From Bolinopsis microptera (Eukaryota; Ctenophora; Tentaculata; Lobata; Bolinopsidae), in contig NC_087081.1 in NCBI RefSeq assembly GCF_026151205.1, positions 6,755,246 to 6,815,245 of the forward strand: a stretch of DNA of 60,000 nt. The letters are read 5' to 3'. This document shows, one piece after another, positions 10,228 to 21,014 of the stretch (positions within the stretch are counted from its first letter, which is position 1; the number at the start of each line of letters is the position of its first letter). The translations under genes were made by a program, and so were the position numbers. The notes beneath the pieces are model-generated. The model worked only from the letters and a program-made list of their open reading frames with translations, was not told where the DNA came from and made no database searches.

Positions 10228-11890
10228 CAGTGTACGACTTGTGGGACCCCCTATTACCAGGGGTCAGATCATGTTACCAATTAGTGACGTCTAATTAGTG
10301 ATATATCCATCAGTAGAATTTAATTGACCTAGAAATGGGCTAGATATAGGGTAGAGTTCACATGTCAATTCTGTACATCATACACTGCCTACGTACGGGG
10401 TAGACAGCCACGGATGATTTTGTCTGTGAGCTTTTCATCACTTCCTGACATGAGCCAGACCTCAGCTGGATCCTTCCTTTTCCTTTTTCTTTACTTCCCG
10501 TTCAGTCTACCTCTTCATCATCAGTTTGAGTTGCTTCGCCTTGCATTCGAACTTTGCCTCCACAGTTCTGAGTTCACCACGGCACCTCTTTTGGATGCCT
10601 CCTGCCGGGCAACACCAGCTCTCAGACACTGGCTAACTTACCGCGCACGGTTTAGTTTCTGTGTCTTTTCTGTGGCCGTGTAATCCGTTTTATGCCACCC
10701 TCTCTGCCGTTCTCGCGCTTGCGCTCACCCACTCCTCAGTGGGCTGTTCATTTGACAGAGTTACTGGCTGGCACTCCCATCATCCTCTCACTCACCATCA
10801 CTGCCCAATCAAATTTATGCAATCAAAATCACTATACACCCATAATCATATGATCAAAACACAAAGCTTTGAAATATACTTTTTCTGTTTGAGATTTGAA
10901 TAACGTTACTGTAATGTTCCAAATTATATTCTAAATGTTCAACAAAAAAAAATGTTCATAGCTGTACAGTGCAAGTGTACATTAAGAAGTAAACACTAAA
11001 CAGGATCTTTAAGATTTGTCTGCGCGACTCGTAGATCACATAAGGGACGGGAGCTCTTGCTAATCGGGGTGGTTCTCGTATCTAGGGACATGAGACTTGT
11101 CGAGAATGCAAGGGGAGTATATACTGGTAGATGAAAGACAATATCAACATGCCTACCTTCTCCAAATTCATCTCTGGTTGGACAGGATTATATCAACTGC
11201 AGCTACTTGACTTTGATGGAAACATCCACCTTCTGAAGAAGGACAAGGAATCAGCCCTCACAGATGCCTGGCAGTGCTGCAAGCACAAACTTCCTACGAA
11301 GTGTCCCTTCTGTGCTATCTCTCCCTCTCAGACAATTCTCTCAATTCTGGTAAAATGTTTAATAATAATAAGCTACAACATACAAGTTTAATTACTCATA
11401 ATTAATGCACGTGCGACGATCGGGCTACGGACATGACTTTAAATTGCATATTACTTTATTATTTTAGTCTTAGAATTAGAGAGATAAAAAATAATGCATG
11501 TGCAAAGCGAGCATGTGTTGCAGTCTGCAACCTCTTCGATCTGGAAGGGTCAATCACTGTAATCACTGCCTAGTGCCTAACTCAAGCTGTGGTGCGTGGG
11601 CAGCTGTACTTAACTCTTTAAGATCTTAAACCCTTGGGAAATTCAATCGCCAACAATCAATTATTTGTAGGCCGTGAATTAATAGGAAAAGCGAACGACC
11701 GATGTAAGTCCGCTAATTAACAATAACTTTGATTATACTTATAAATAATATAAAATCAAATGTGTGGGAAATCTACAATTAAATTCTACTGATGGATCAC
11801 GTCATTATTTATACGTCACTTTATACATTGACATGATCTGATCATCGAGGGACCCCTTATAATTTGGGGTCCCCTAAGTCGTGCAGCCCA
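10228..11890. mobile_element. DNA transposon remnant with ~100-bp inverted ends
   Basis: The sequence 10228-10326 (gtacgacttgtgggacccc ... ccatcagtagaatttaattg) recurs inverted at 11776-11890, with gaps. Arms of about 100-115 bp enclose 1.45 kb. The interior has open frames at 10414-10683 and 11131-11391; neither shows a recognisable transposase motif, and I do not call them genes. Target-site duplications are not clear. Confidence 0.65.
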
Positions 11891-12009
11891 GTCTACAGCA
11901 TTTATGCAATCACGTGATTGCGATTTAAAAGTTCGCATTTTGTTTTCTGCAGTTTATAATATAATCGCCACTCAGATTTCTTTCCTGCTCCGATTCAGGA
12001 TGTGAGCGA

Positions 12010-12260
12010 TTTTGCTTTTGTAATAATAATTCAAAATAAAAGCTTTTTTAAGTTCATATTCGCAACTAATTTTGACGGACGGTTAACGTATCGTAATCTT
12101 TTCGCTTTCAAATTTCTTTTTATATAAGTATAACCTTAGGCAATTAATAGGAGTTGAATCTTTTTATATCCGAAAAATGATAGGTTGAGGTCATAATTCC
12201 TCAAATTCTACTGCTGCAGTTTTTATTCTCGAACCTTGGTAAAGGGGTTTCTTTGATCAG
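12010..12260. repeat. Third, diverged copy of the unit sequence at 8812-9060
   Basis: Words such as atattcgcaact, gaatctttttatatcc and ttttattctcgaaccttggt occur in the same order as at 7285-7455 and 8820-9060, with many substitutions and deletions. This AT-rich non-coding sequence is therefore a dispersed repeat older than the local tandem duplication. Confidence 0.6.
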
Positions 12261-12269
12261 CTTACATTT

Positions 12270-13510
12270 TTTGTCTTTACCTCCTTAATTCAATGTAACA
12301 TGGCTTTTAAGAATCGCAAAAGTCTTGGTCCATCCATATTAATAATAATATTGCAGCTGCATGATCATGGGCATTAACTTAGTTTCATTTTGTTCCCGCC
12401 TAATGTTGATATTAAAATATGATTTTGTAAAAACTTTCCTGTTCAAGATTCAGGTAGGTTTTCTTGTAATGATTTGTATAAAGGCATTGCGAATGTTGAC
12501 CAATAGAATGGAACAACATATTTTATTCAACTACAGATCATTAATATCAGTATTATTTCAGGATGGTTACTATAAACATACTCAACTTTGTAGTTGCACT
12601 TGCGCTTTTGACGGACTTGTATTCTTCCAATGAAATCAGTAAGGACCTATCGAATTTTTATTTACGAATTCTTTCAAATTTTTTAGCTACATCAAAAATA
12701 TGATCTCCGACACGATCTCTTTCAGTTTTCCCATTATTCGGCACGAACTCCCCAGTATAATATAGCAAGATCTCTCACTCCAATATCTGACATCATATAT
12801 CTTAGTTTTGATCAAATCTTATGTGTTCCATAGAATTTTCTAGTGTTTTAAATCTCAAATTTGGGTCATATAGATTATAGTACGTGTAGTTTGTCGCTGT
12901 TATACCTTCCTTACTACCTGGAGATATTTTCCCGTGGAACAAATGGAAGGAAAATTCCAACTCTAGTTTAAAAAACAGATAGGAAATTATCAAATCAAAT
13001 GATAGTGACACAAAAATCATTGCAAGAACATCATTGCAAGAAAATTACTACAAACTTTTAGAAATCATATCTTTGAAAATCTTGAACCTGGAAAAATCGT
13101 CAAAGTACGAGGTCCAAGATTTTCAAAATCGAATACAAATTTTTTAAAAGGCCTAGGCCTATCTCAAAATTCTGTTCAATTAGAATCTTCGCAATGGTCC
13201 TTAGAACATATCCTGAAAGTTTCAGGGTGATTACTGTAGAAGAAGATAAATTTTTAGACTCGATTTTCGGTACGAGCGAATGAAAATCGCTCGCGCAATA
13301 CAATTATCTATGATCGCTAGGAACAATATTTTTCCATATGATCAAAAGCAGCAGATAGATATCACACCACTTTTTTAAAAACATTTATAAAATCAATTTC
13401 GAGAGGAATTTCAAAAAGAATTTAACTTTAAAACTTAGAACTGTTCATGTTATAGAGTTCTTGACGTACGGGCCACGGGGGTGCTTGTTCCTATACGGTC
13501 TAACTATCTC
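12270..13510. other. AT-rich stretch without recognisable gene
   Basis: Short frames occur on both strands, but none has a motif, membrane pattern or splice context that I can support. The upstream exons of the kringle-7TM gene (signal peptide, any further ectodomain) may lie in or upstream of this stretch but were not found. Confidence 0.4.
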
Positions 13511-13514
13511 GGAA

Positions 13515-13633
13515 GATAGTTCTTTTATTCAAATTTCTGATTGTTTCTGAATAGACTCAGTGAAGACAGATTCTAATGGAAACTTCACTGAGTCTATTCA
13601 GAAACAATCAGAAATTTGAATAAAAGAACTATC
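13515..13633. repeat. Perfect 51-bp inverted repeat with 17-nt loop
   Basis: Arm 13515-13565 begins gatagttcttttattcaaat and is exactly complementary to 13583-13633; the loop is 13566-13582. No mismatch is seen over 51 bp. It lies about 260 bp upstream of the first kringle exon, in DNA that is otherwise repeat-derived. Confidence 0.85.
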
Positions 13634-13679
13634 AAATCATGAGACTCAAAAACACTACACGAATCCACCAGATATCTCG

Positions 13680-13790
13680 GAAGAAAAGTACTGGAGATTC
13701 CTAATCTTAGTACCACTCTTACTGCATTTACTGTTTCACACCAGATTAGGACCGGATCTGCTCATTCCGAACATACCAGCTACCAGTGCA
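13680..13790 (-). mobile_element. Small LINE 3'-ORF fragment
   Basis: The reverse complement (catcttactctgac-like region through gaatgagcagatccgg) matches the start of the frame at 1961-2100 (FRMSRSGLNL and following) with substitutions. It is a decayed fragment of the same LINE family, too short to code for anything. Confidence 0.5.
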
Positions 13791-13890
13791 GTAGCCTGAG
13801 GTCCTCATGAAACTCACATGCATGATACTGGTATATATAGAATATCAATTATAATTTATTAATTATTTATTAATTACATCAATGTACCAG

Positions 13891-16057
13891 AAGAGTGCAA
13901 AGAAGCTAAAGATATTCCCGGGAATAACTACCGGGGTACAGTGAATACTACGATATCAGGTTATTCATTAATCCAGTTTTCTTTGTGATTTTATTTATAT
14001 TTTTCTAGTAGGTGAAACGACAGTTACTACCATAATTGATCTAACCTTACTATACGACATCCTAAATTAAGTTCATAATATAATAGTGACTAATAGCTTA
14101 ATTATAGCAATTATTTGCTAAATTGTAGAAACTAATCAGTTAATTATAGCAACTAATTAGTTAATCATAGCAACTAATCATCAATCACATCAGGTCTAAC
14201 TTGTCAAAAATGGGACGAAAAAACACCGAATAACCACGATGTAAATCACAAAGAGTAAGTTGCTGCGCCATATTACTCAGTATTTTCAGAAAAGATAACA
14301 TATTGCTATAAATAACTTAACACGACGTTGCGATACAAATATAATACTTATTCTTTTTATTTTCAGATATCCAGATTCTGGATTGGGAGGCGGCCATAAT
14401 TACTGTCGAGGTCCTACAAAGTTAGTACATTTTATTACACTCCAAATTCAAGATCAAATTTTCGATGGCCAGACTTATTACGGATAATATAATCTTACTT
14501 ATGATTCGAAAGTTTCTCTTTGTGTGTATGTTTGACCGTCAACGTGCAAATTCGTTGTGGAATTGGAAGTTTCATACAGCATAGTAACGACATTGTTATC
14601 GGTTTTATTGTCATACTATTACTACGTTGTGTGGAGCCTTTTCCATCTACATCGGCTGTATCCAATTCGGTTGGGAGGGATAATTTTGATGCGGTAAAAT
14701 TGAGTATCAAAGATTAAGAATACTATTATCTTCCTCCCTATGACCAAGGGCCTTTTATTTACATTATAAAGTTAAAAACATGTTTTATGCGTCCTGTGAC
14801 CAGGGGTGTAGGAATGATTTTCTTTTTATAATGTAGTCAGCCTGAATTTCAAAAATTTCATGTCAATCGTTGAGAAAAGTTTAATATGCAGACTGCAGGC
14901 AAACATTCAGGTTATGGCAGGATGGCTTTATATCCAAATGCTATTGGCAAAATACTAGCAATAGCGTCAGTTTGCTGAAGGCAAAATCTTTTCAGCATTT
15001 TGCTCCTGCAAAAGGCCTAGAAGTAGAAGCAATTTGGCAATAGAGATCATTTAAAAACACAGTTTCAAGACCGACAAAATTTCAGCAAATTTGCTTTAAG
15101 GAATGAATTTTAGCAATGAGAAATGTAAACTGCACTGCAGATAACTTAGCTTTTAAAGTGTGAAAATTTAGATATTTTCTGAACGAAGAGGCCAAAAATT
15201 TGGCCCTTTTTCGCCCCTTAGCTGCGAATGGCCAAACTTCACTGCAGGTAACTTAGCTGCAAGTGGTAAAACTACAAAGTTATCTGAGAAATATCTTTTA
15301 AAATGTAAAAATTTTATTATTTTCTGAACAAAAGGGCCGGATAAGGCAAAAAAGTTGGCCCCTTCGCTGCAGATGGTCTAACTGCATAACAGAAATCTTA
15401 ACTGCAGATGATAAAACTACACAGTTATGTGAGAAATATCTTTAAAAGTGTCAAAAATTTATTATTTTCTGAGCAAAGGGGCCAAATGAGGCAAAAAAGT
15501 TGGCCCCTTTTCGCCCCTTGCCCAGATTTCATGGGGGGCGGTCAAGTGAAACTTGATTTTGATATAGCATTTTATCAACAAACTAAGGCCCGTGATCAAA
15601 CTTTTGATCAATTTTTGGCTCAATTATGCCAAATCACATTCACATGCCCAAATCCAAGCTTTGGGGTGCTATACTAAATCAGCTTTCAATATTTTTGCAT
15701 GAAATTTTGGCGGCCAAATTAAAAACAAATTGATTATGTCCTTTCACGCAACGTCCGGTCAAATAACGTCGGATAAGGTATACAGTATAGGACCAAACAC
15801 GCAAGCTTGGTTTTGGGCATGTTAATGTGGTTTGTCATAATTGAGCCAAAAATGGATCCCTCAAAAGTTTGGTCACGGGCACTAATTTGTAGGTCAACTA
15901 CTATCTCAACTCAACTGATTCCCCGCCCCCCCCCCCCCCCCCCCCTCCTTTAACCACCATCTCCTCAGATCTACTTTTTTCTTTCCTGACGGGCCATGGT
16001 GCTATAACGGGGAGGGAAAAGAACCGCCGTACGAATACTGCGACATTCCTACTTGCG
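13891..16057 (+). CDS. Kringle domain exons of the receptor gene
   Basis: Four exons. Exon 1 (13891-13959) codes ECKEAKDIPGNNYRGTVNTT; exon 2 (14194-14254) TCQKWDEKTPNNHDVN; exon 3 (14367-14420) YPDSGLGGGHNYCRGPT; exon 4 (15969-16057) FPDGPWCYNGEG and YEYCDIPTC. Together they hold the six kringle cysteines in canonical order and the hallmarks YRGT, C-Q-x-W, HNYCR, PWCY and YEYC. The domain is flanked by phase-1 introns on both sides, as mobile kringle modules are. The usual acidic Asp-x-Asp of lysine-binding kringles is not present; an FFFPDGP stretch replaces it, so lysine binding is doubtful. The intron between exons 3 and 4 is enlarged by a MITE and a tandem repeat. Confidence 0.85.
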
Positions 16058-19000
16058 GTTTCTAATTTATTGCTTTTCGAAGTTAACATAATATATATTA
16101 GGACTATGTCTCAAAAATCCTTTTTCTCTGAAAAATAAAGATGAATTGACAGGATGAATGGCCTGAAAGTATAATGAAAAGTAAAGCAGTGTTTTTAGAT
16201 ATCGCATGATAAATTTTAAGCCCTCTGAGTCTTTCGGAGAATAAAATAACAACAAGTGAAATATTCCTAATTTTCAGAGAGATACTACCGATTAATATAA
16301 CGAGTAACTGAAACAATCCTAATTTTTAAAGTGATACTACCAATTATTATTAACAAGTAACTGAAATATTCCTACTTTTCAGAGGAATCATATTCCAATT
16401 ATGGCCACAGCTACAGGGGGGGGGGGGGGGGTAGCGGGTCCGAGGTCGACAAAATATTTGACGCTCGTGCGCCACCCCTAGCCCCCCAGAGCTAGAGCGC
16501 CTTCTTTGTCGTAAAATTGAGGTCAACTATTGCCTATTTAATCAGTTAACCTCGCAAATAACCGGTTCTTAACATTTTGTTGCTCTCATCACAAGTTAAA
16601 CTTATCCATGGGTATTAGGTATCAATTGGCCATCCAACGTGAACAGAACTATTATATGCCCTTTATTCGTTGGACAATTGAGGTTAACATATTTTCTCAA
16701 AAATCAATTTTTTGGCTCTCCTGAAACCACTTTTAAAACCTATCTACTTTTAGAGCTTTTATCCGTTTTATCTCAAATTTGGAACATATGTTCCTCAGAT
16801 AGCCACAATCAGTTATAATGCAGCGATTTTTAAAATTTTGCTCCTAACTCTTTTTATAAGGTTAACTGTCGAAAAATTTTGTGACGCACACTCATGGTTA
16901 ACCTCATATCTCAGCTTTGGAGCAAAAAATCAAAAATCGCTACATGTTATACTATTGGACAAAACCTTGACAAACACTGTTGCCAAGTTACAATGTCCCA
17001 TGTCCTAAACTGTAAAAGAAGATAGATTTTAAACAAAATTGCAATTGCATATTAGAAGCAAAAAATCAAAAATCGCTACATGTTATACTATTGGACAAAA
17101 CCTTGACAAACACTGTTGCCAAGTTACAATGTCCCATGTCCTAAACTGTAAAAGAAGATAGATTTTAAACAAAATTGCAATTGCATATTAGAAGTTTTCA
17201 TTTACAATAAAATTACAGGTAAACCTCAAAATTTGACGCGCGATACCTACAAATGGGAAACTTTTTTTAGTGGGAACAAAAGCATTCGAAAATTTTAATC
17301 GAGCTTTACAACATATCTCAAAATTTACCTTGGACACCCCCCCCCCTGTGGCCTTAACTGAAATATTACTACTTTTCAGGGAAATAATATCAAGTAACTA
17401 AAATATTTCTACTTTTCAGAGGAATCATACTTCCAAAAACGGGCAATTAAGTCTACCTCGGCCAAACCGACAACCTGGAGTATAGCAACGACTTATATGC
17501 CAACAGGCCGCACAGAGCAGTCTGGAGGCCAACTTAGTCGAAGCGTTACCCGCCATCTTTCATATACCACACATCGTCCAACCTTTTCACCCTCCACACC
17601 AGCTCCGACAACTCAGCCGCGCGGGAAAGAAGGTTTTGAAAAAAAGCGTATGGGAGTAGGTACAGAAATTTTCTTTATGGTATTCCACATATTTAACCTG
17701 GTCCTGACAGCTATTGTAAACCCAGTCTTCATCCTCATCGTGGTAACCAGGGTAAGTAATAAGAAAAATAATTTTACAATTATTTGTCTGTAGGTCAATC
17801 AATAAACAAAATAACAAGGTGCGCATCACATTAACACATCATTAGTCATTAATGATAACTTTAGTAGCCTAGTGCAGTAGCTGAGTATGCACTTCGATGC
17901 GCACAATTTCGTTAGGTAATTTTGCACCAAAACCATCTAGATGTAGTTTTGCAATTTGTTTAGTCCTACTATACTAGCAGTTTGGTCTTTTTCTTGCCAA
18001 TTCTTGCACTAAAATTATTGCCTGAATTTGGTTAACATCACGTTTTTGCTCTTTTCGCTTGGGTTAATTTCTAACTGCCTCCCTTAATAATTCTCTCTAC
18101 ATCACCCCTTTTTTATCTGTGTCCGATGTTCTTAAAGTTACATGATCGGGCACGGTGTAAAGTCTATATCTTACCACTATCCCATATCTGGTCAATGTAT
18201 TTACAAGTAAACCAAAAGAAAATTTCAATTGTAGGTCATCCAGCTTCCTTCACATGCTCATTGACTCAACTTTAAGGTCGAAACCTGTATACTTTAAAAT
18301 ATTTAGCCACACTTTCTGGCAAGAATATTATTGGGAATCTTTTTTTGTGGTCACCATCCAATAAAGTATCTTTTCTCGTACGGGTAGCCAAAATGACTGA
18401 CTTTTGTGGTTGTTTTAAGCTAAAATCCATTCCTAGCTCAAGTTACCAAAATACAGTGCCATTTTTCTGAACCAAAAAATAGTTGTTTGTCAAACAAAGA
18501 ACTGTAGACCTTATGCTGCTTCATAACTTGTAGATGAATGTGGCTTTTGTAGTTATTTTTAACTAAAAGTCAAGTCTCTAGGACGTTCAGGGACCGAGAT
18601 CCAAATTTTCAACATTGCGGATGCGCCTGAGGGGTATTTACAAATTACATCGAAGTTCATACTCAACTACACTCTGCTTCCAAAGTACATACGATAATTG
18701 AAGAAGGGGGATAAGTTAGCATTATCAAATTTCGCTATATTTTTTATGAACACTTAAAAAAGAGGTCAACATGACCGTTATTTTTACCTAAAACAACCGC
18801 TTTATTCATGTAACAGTGAGGAAAGTAAATATAATTATACTTCAGATAAATCTAAGGAAGGATCCCTCCGTGATCCCCCTCTTGGTAGCATGCATTGTAG
18901 CATTAGTTAATTTGGGGACTAACTGGGGGTTTTACATGGGAATCAAGAAGGGCTTTACCTGGTTGTATAAAAACAACAGAGACCTTTGTTGGTTCACGGA

Positions 19001-20789
19001 TGCTGTTTCGGATAAGATCTCCATGTTTCAAGTTGTGTGTTATGCAATCGTTACTCTAGAGGTTTGTGGTTTATTGCCTTGTGTTATTCAATTGTTACTC
19101 TAGAGGTTTTTGCTCGCCCAAAATCACGCGATTTTGATTTTTACGGCTTTAAAACCAAACGAGAAAGTCGTACCTAAGCTTTTTGGGGGCCAAACATCAT
19201 TACACATACGTTGGGTCTTATAACTCGCCATGCTTCATATTTGAGACCTGTAAATTTGCATATATTATAGTATAATACCTCAACCTGCAACTATTCATTA
19301 GTAGGGGCACTCAGCGACTGAGAAATAAGCCCAAACGTATAACTTTATGTAGCGACTTCACCCTCCCACCGCACCCAACCCCTGTATATGTAGTAAAACT
19401 CGTGTACCTTTCAACGACGTGTTCCTAACACACGTGTTTAACAGGCAGCCTATGCGATGCAATACCCCATGAATTACAAAAGATCGAGCTGGAGAACATT
19501 CTGGACTATCATAGGAGCCCTCTTTGTGGACCTCTTGCTGCTGGCAGCCCAGATATATTTCTACTATTTCTGGACAAATACACCTGATTTAATCACCAGT
19601 TTTATAGAGAAACTAGGTGGGGAGTCATATGTAAGTAACACATTCTCCTTTATTAATTATAAACTCAATAGATAAATTTATTAATTGAGTACAGAGTAAA
19701 TTTTATTGACTATTGAGCGTGTCAACGGCCTTTTCCGGTTTTAACGACCTAATGAGGTTACAGTTGAACCCCTAATATTTGTTCAGGGTATTTTTCGGTA
19801 TAAAGATAATGTCCTGAGAAGAGAGAAAACATTTGGTTGGCATTTCTACTTCATGCGTTGTGAAAGATATCATATGCCTGGATCGTGGGACTATTTGCTG
19901 AATATTCTGTTGGGATTGGTACCCTGCCTCTGGGGTCTTGTTTGCATGACTTACACCCTCGCCCAAGCATTCAACCCTCGTCGCAAGCGAAGGAACTTTA
20001 TTGCTGCAGTTTCAGGCAAGGAAAATCTTCTAAATTAAAACTTGAATCACGCCTTAAATCTTTTAACAGTAGCTGATATTGCTATCAACTACCTGATTTG
20101 AATAATATTACATTTCGAAAGTTTGATTAATTGAATCGTCTGAAACAGAAATTATGGCCACCAGCGATTTACTGGTTAATTCATTGATGGATCTGTTAAT
20201 ACATTTATCAGTCATTTATCTGTTAACTTATCTGATAACTTATCATTACTAATAAATCAATTGTTTGGCAGGCAAATACAACTTCACGGTAGAAAATCTG
20301 GAAGATGACGAAAACCGAGCAAAAAGTGTTGCTTTGATTACTATGGTCTGTTCAATAGTCCCGGCTCTTATGTACATTATATACTTCATGATTTATCTAA
20401 ACCCTGATTCTGAGGACACGTTGCTATACATTTTCGGTGTGGATGGGTTTTATTGGTTTCAGGAAGTGGTGAGTAATTTAATTTTTTTTAAAGCAAACAG
20501 GACCGGGGTTGACTAATTGGCACGAGTTTAAAAGCTAATTTTACGACATGTCCAGGATAACCTGGATTTTTAATATTTTTAATATATTACGATTTTAGTG
20601 GATTAATAATTTATTAATCAATTGTTCTATAACGTAATGAATTAAACTCAGCTCAAGCGTTCATGCCTTCTGACCTCCTGGCTTCCGGCTCTTATATCCC
20701 TATTCCTTAACCCGAGTATTGCAAGAGCGATGATGGGACTGTTAAGATTCAGCAGAAAGAAGGAAGTGGAGAAAACTGGGTCAGTGTAG
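13891..20789 (+). CDS. Kringle-domain 7TM receptor-like gene (10 exons; 5' end not found)
   Basis: Proposed exons: 13891-13959, 14194-14254, 14367-14420, 15969-16057, 17420-17751, 18846-19061, 19445-19630, 19787-20015, 20272-20468 and 20652-20789 (stop TAG 20787-20789). All nine junctions agree in codon phase and leave one uninterrupted frame of about 522 residues. Order: one kringle (six Cys), ~75-residue Ser/Thr/Pro-rich stalk, seven membrane helices, ~20-residue basic tail ending KTGSV. The predicted product is a plasma-membrane receptor with an extracellular kringle, a fold that usually binds proteins or peptides. What I see are the motifs and phase; the joining of kringle and 7TM into one transcript is inference. 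The first exon starts in phase 1, as kringle modules usually do, so at least one exon with a signal peptide must lie upstream. Alternative: two neighbouring genes, with the start Met at 17497. Confidence 0.7.
14421..15520. repeat. Intron with ~150-bp tandem repeat (15135-15520)
   Basis: Within the kringle intron, a unit of roughly 150 bp (containing aaaactacaaagttatctga, tattattttctgaac and aaaaagttggcccct) is repeated about two and a half times between 15135 and 15520. The left part 14421-15130 has a plus-strand open frame at 14520-14717 with no recognisable motif and no need for it in the gene model. Confidence 0.6.
15587..15880. mobile_element. 294-bp MITE with 5-bp TSD in kringle intron
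   Basis: The ends are ggcccgtgatcaaacttttg and the inverse caaaagtttggtcacgggc. The inverted similarity runs about 80 bp into the element (ttggctcaattatg, catgcccaaa, caagctt). The word actaa flanks both sides (15582-15586 and 15881-15885). No coding capacity. Confidence 0.7.
16265..17419. repeat. Array of splice-acceptor-like repeats ending at the stalk exon
   Basis: A ~50-60-bp unit (gtaactgaaatattcctacttttcag followed by a short AT-rich stretch) occurs about five times: AG ends near 16277, 16382, 17379 and 17419, plus a degenerate copy near 16326. The last copy provides the acceptor used for the stalk exon at 17420. Each copy has a pyrimidine-rich tract plus AG. A separate 0.95-kb element (16403-17353) split the array after the third copy. 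Confidence 0.65.
16403..17353. mobile_element. 0.95-kb element with GGCCACAG/poly-G inverted ends
   Basis: The left end ggccacagctacag followed by a G-run (about 16417-16430) is mirrored by a C-run (about 17337-17346) and ctgtggcc at the right end. Inside, 136 bp (16921-17056) is repeated in tandem at 17057-17192 with no difference that I can see. No transposase is recognised. It interrupts the acceptor-like array upstream of the stalk exon. Target-site duplication is unclear. Confidence 0.6.
17420..20789 (+). CDS. Stalk and seven-transmembrane part of the receptor gene
   Basis: Exon 17420-17751: basic start ESYFQKRAIK, Ser/Thr/Pro-rich stalk, then helix 1 (FNLVLTAIVNPVFILIVVTR, with the conserved helix-1 Asn). 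Exon 18846-19061: loop LRKDPS, helix 2, LCWF with the helix-3 Cys, helix 3 ending VTLE. Exon 19445-19630: AAYAMQYPMNYKRS, helix 4 (WRTFWTIIGALFVDLLLL). Exon 19787-20015: second extracellular loop with a Cys (FMRCERY), helix 5, basic third loop (NPRRKRRN). Exon 20272-20468: helix 6 (MVCSIVPALMYIIYF). Exon 20652-20789: helix 7 (SWLPALISLFLNPSIARAMM) and tail. The layout is class A GPCR-like, but DRY is EAA, no Trp is at the CWxP site, and NPxxY is NPSIA. G-protein coupling is therefore uncertain. Confidence 0.75.
20016..20271 (+). other. Predicted GC-AG intron
   Basis: The only junction that keeps the helix 5-helix 6 frame is TCAG|GCAAGG ... TTGGCAG|GCAAAT. The donor starts GC but otherwise matches the extended consensus of known GC-AG introns. 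Reading through instead gives a stop 24 nt later (after GKENLLN), which would truncate the receptor after helix 5. This could be a natural retained-intron isoform. Confidence 0.65.
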
Positions 20790-21014
20790 ACTGGAGAATG
20801 CACTAAGGAGATGGCTGGGAATTCTCCTTAAAGCGGAGATATAGACAATAATCATAATAGTAAATTAGTAAGTAATGATAAATCATAACTAATTTAAGTT
20901 TAACCTAATTAATATTAAAATATTTAATACTATCACCTCATTACCTAATATATTTACTTCATAACGTGAGCCGTCATTATTATTTGACGGGTTTCAAATC
21001 TCAAATGACAAGAC

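Noticed and set aside
10414-10903. Ser/Phe/Leu-rich frames that might suggest secreted proteins
   Set aside because: They lie inside a decayed inverted-repeat element, without splice context or motifs.
14520-14717. 65-residue frame with a hydrophobic stretch between kringle exons 3 and 4
   Set aside because: It is intronic in a model whose phases already fit, and shows no signal or domain motif.
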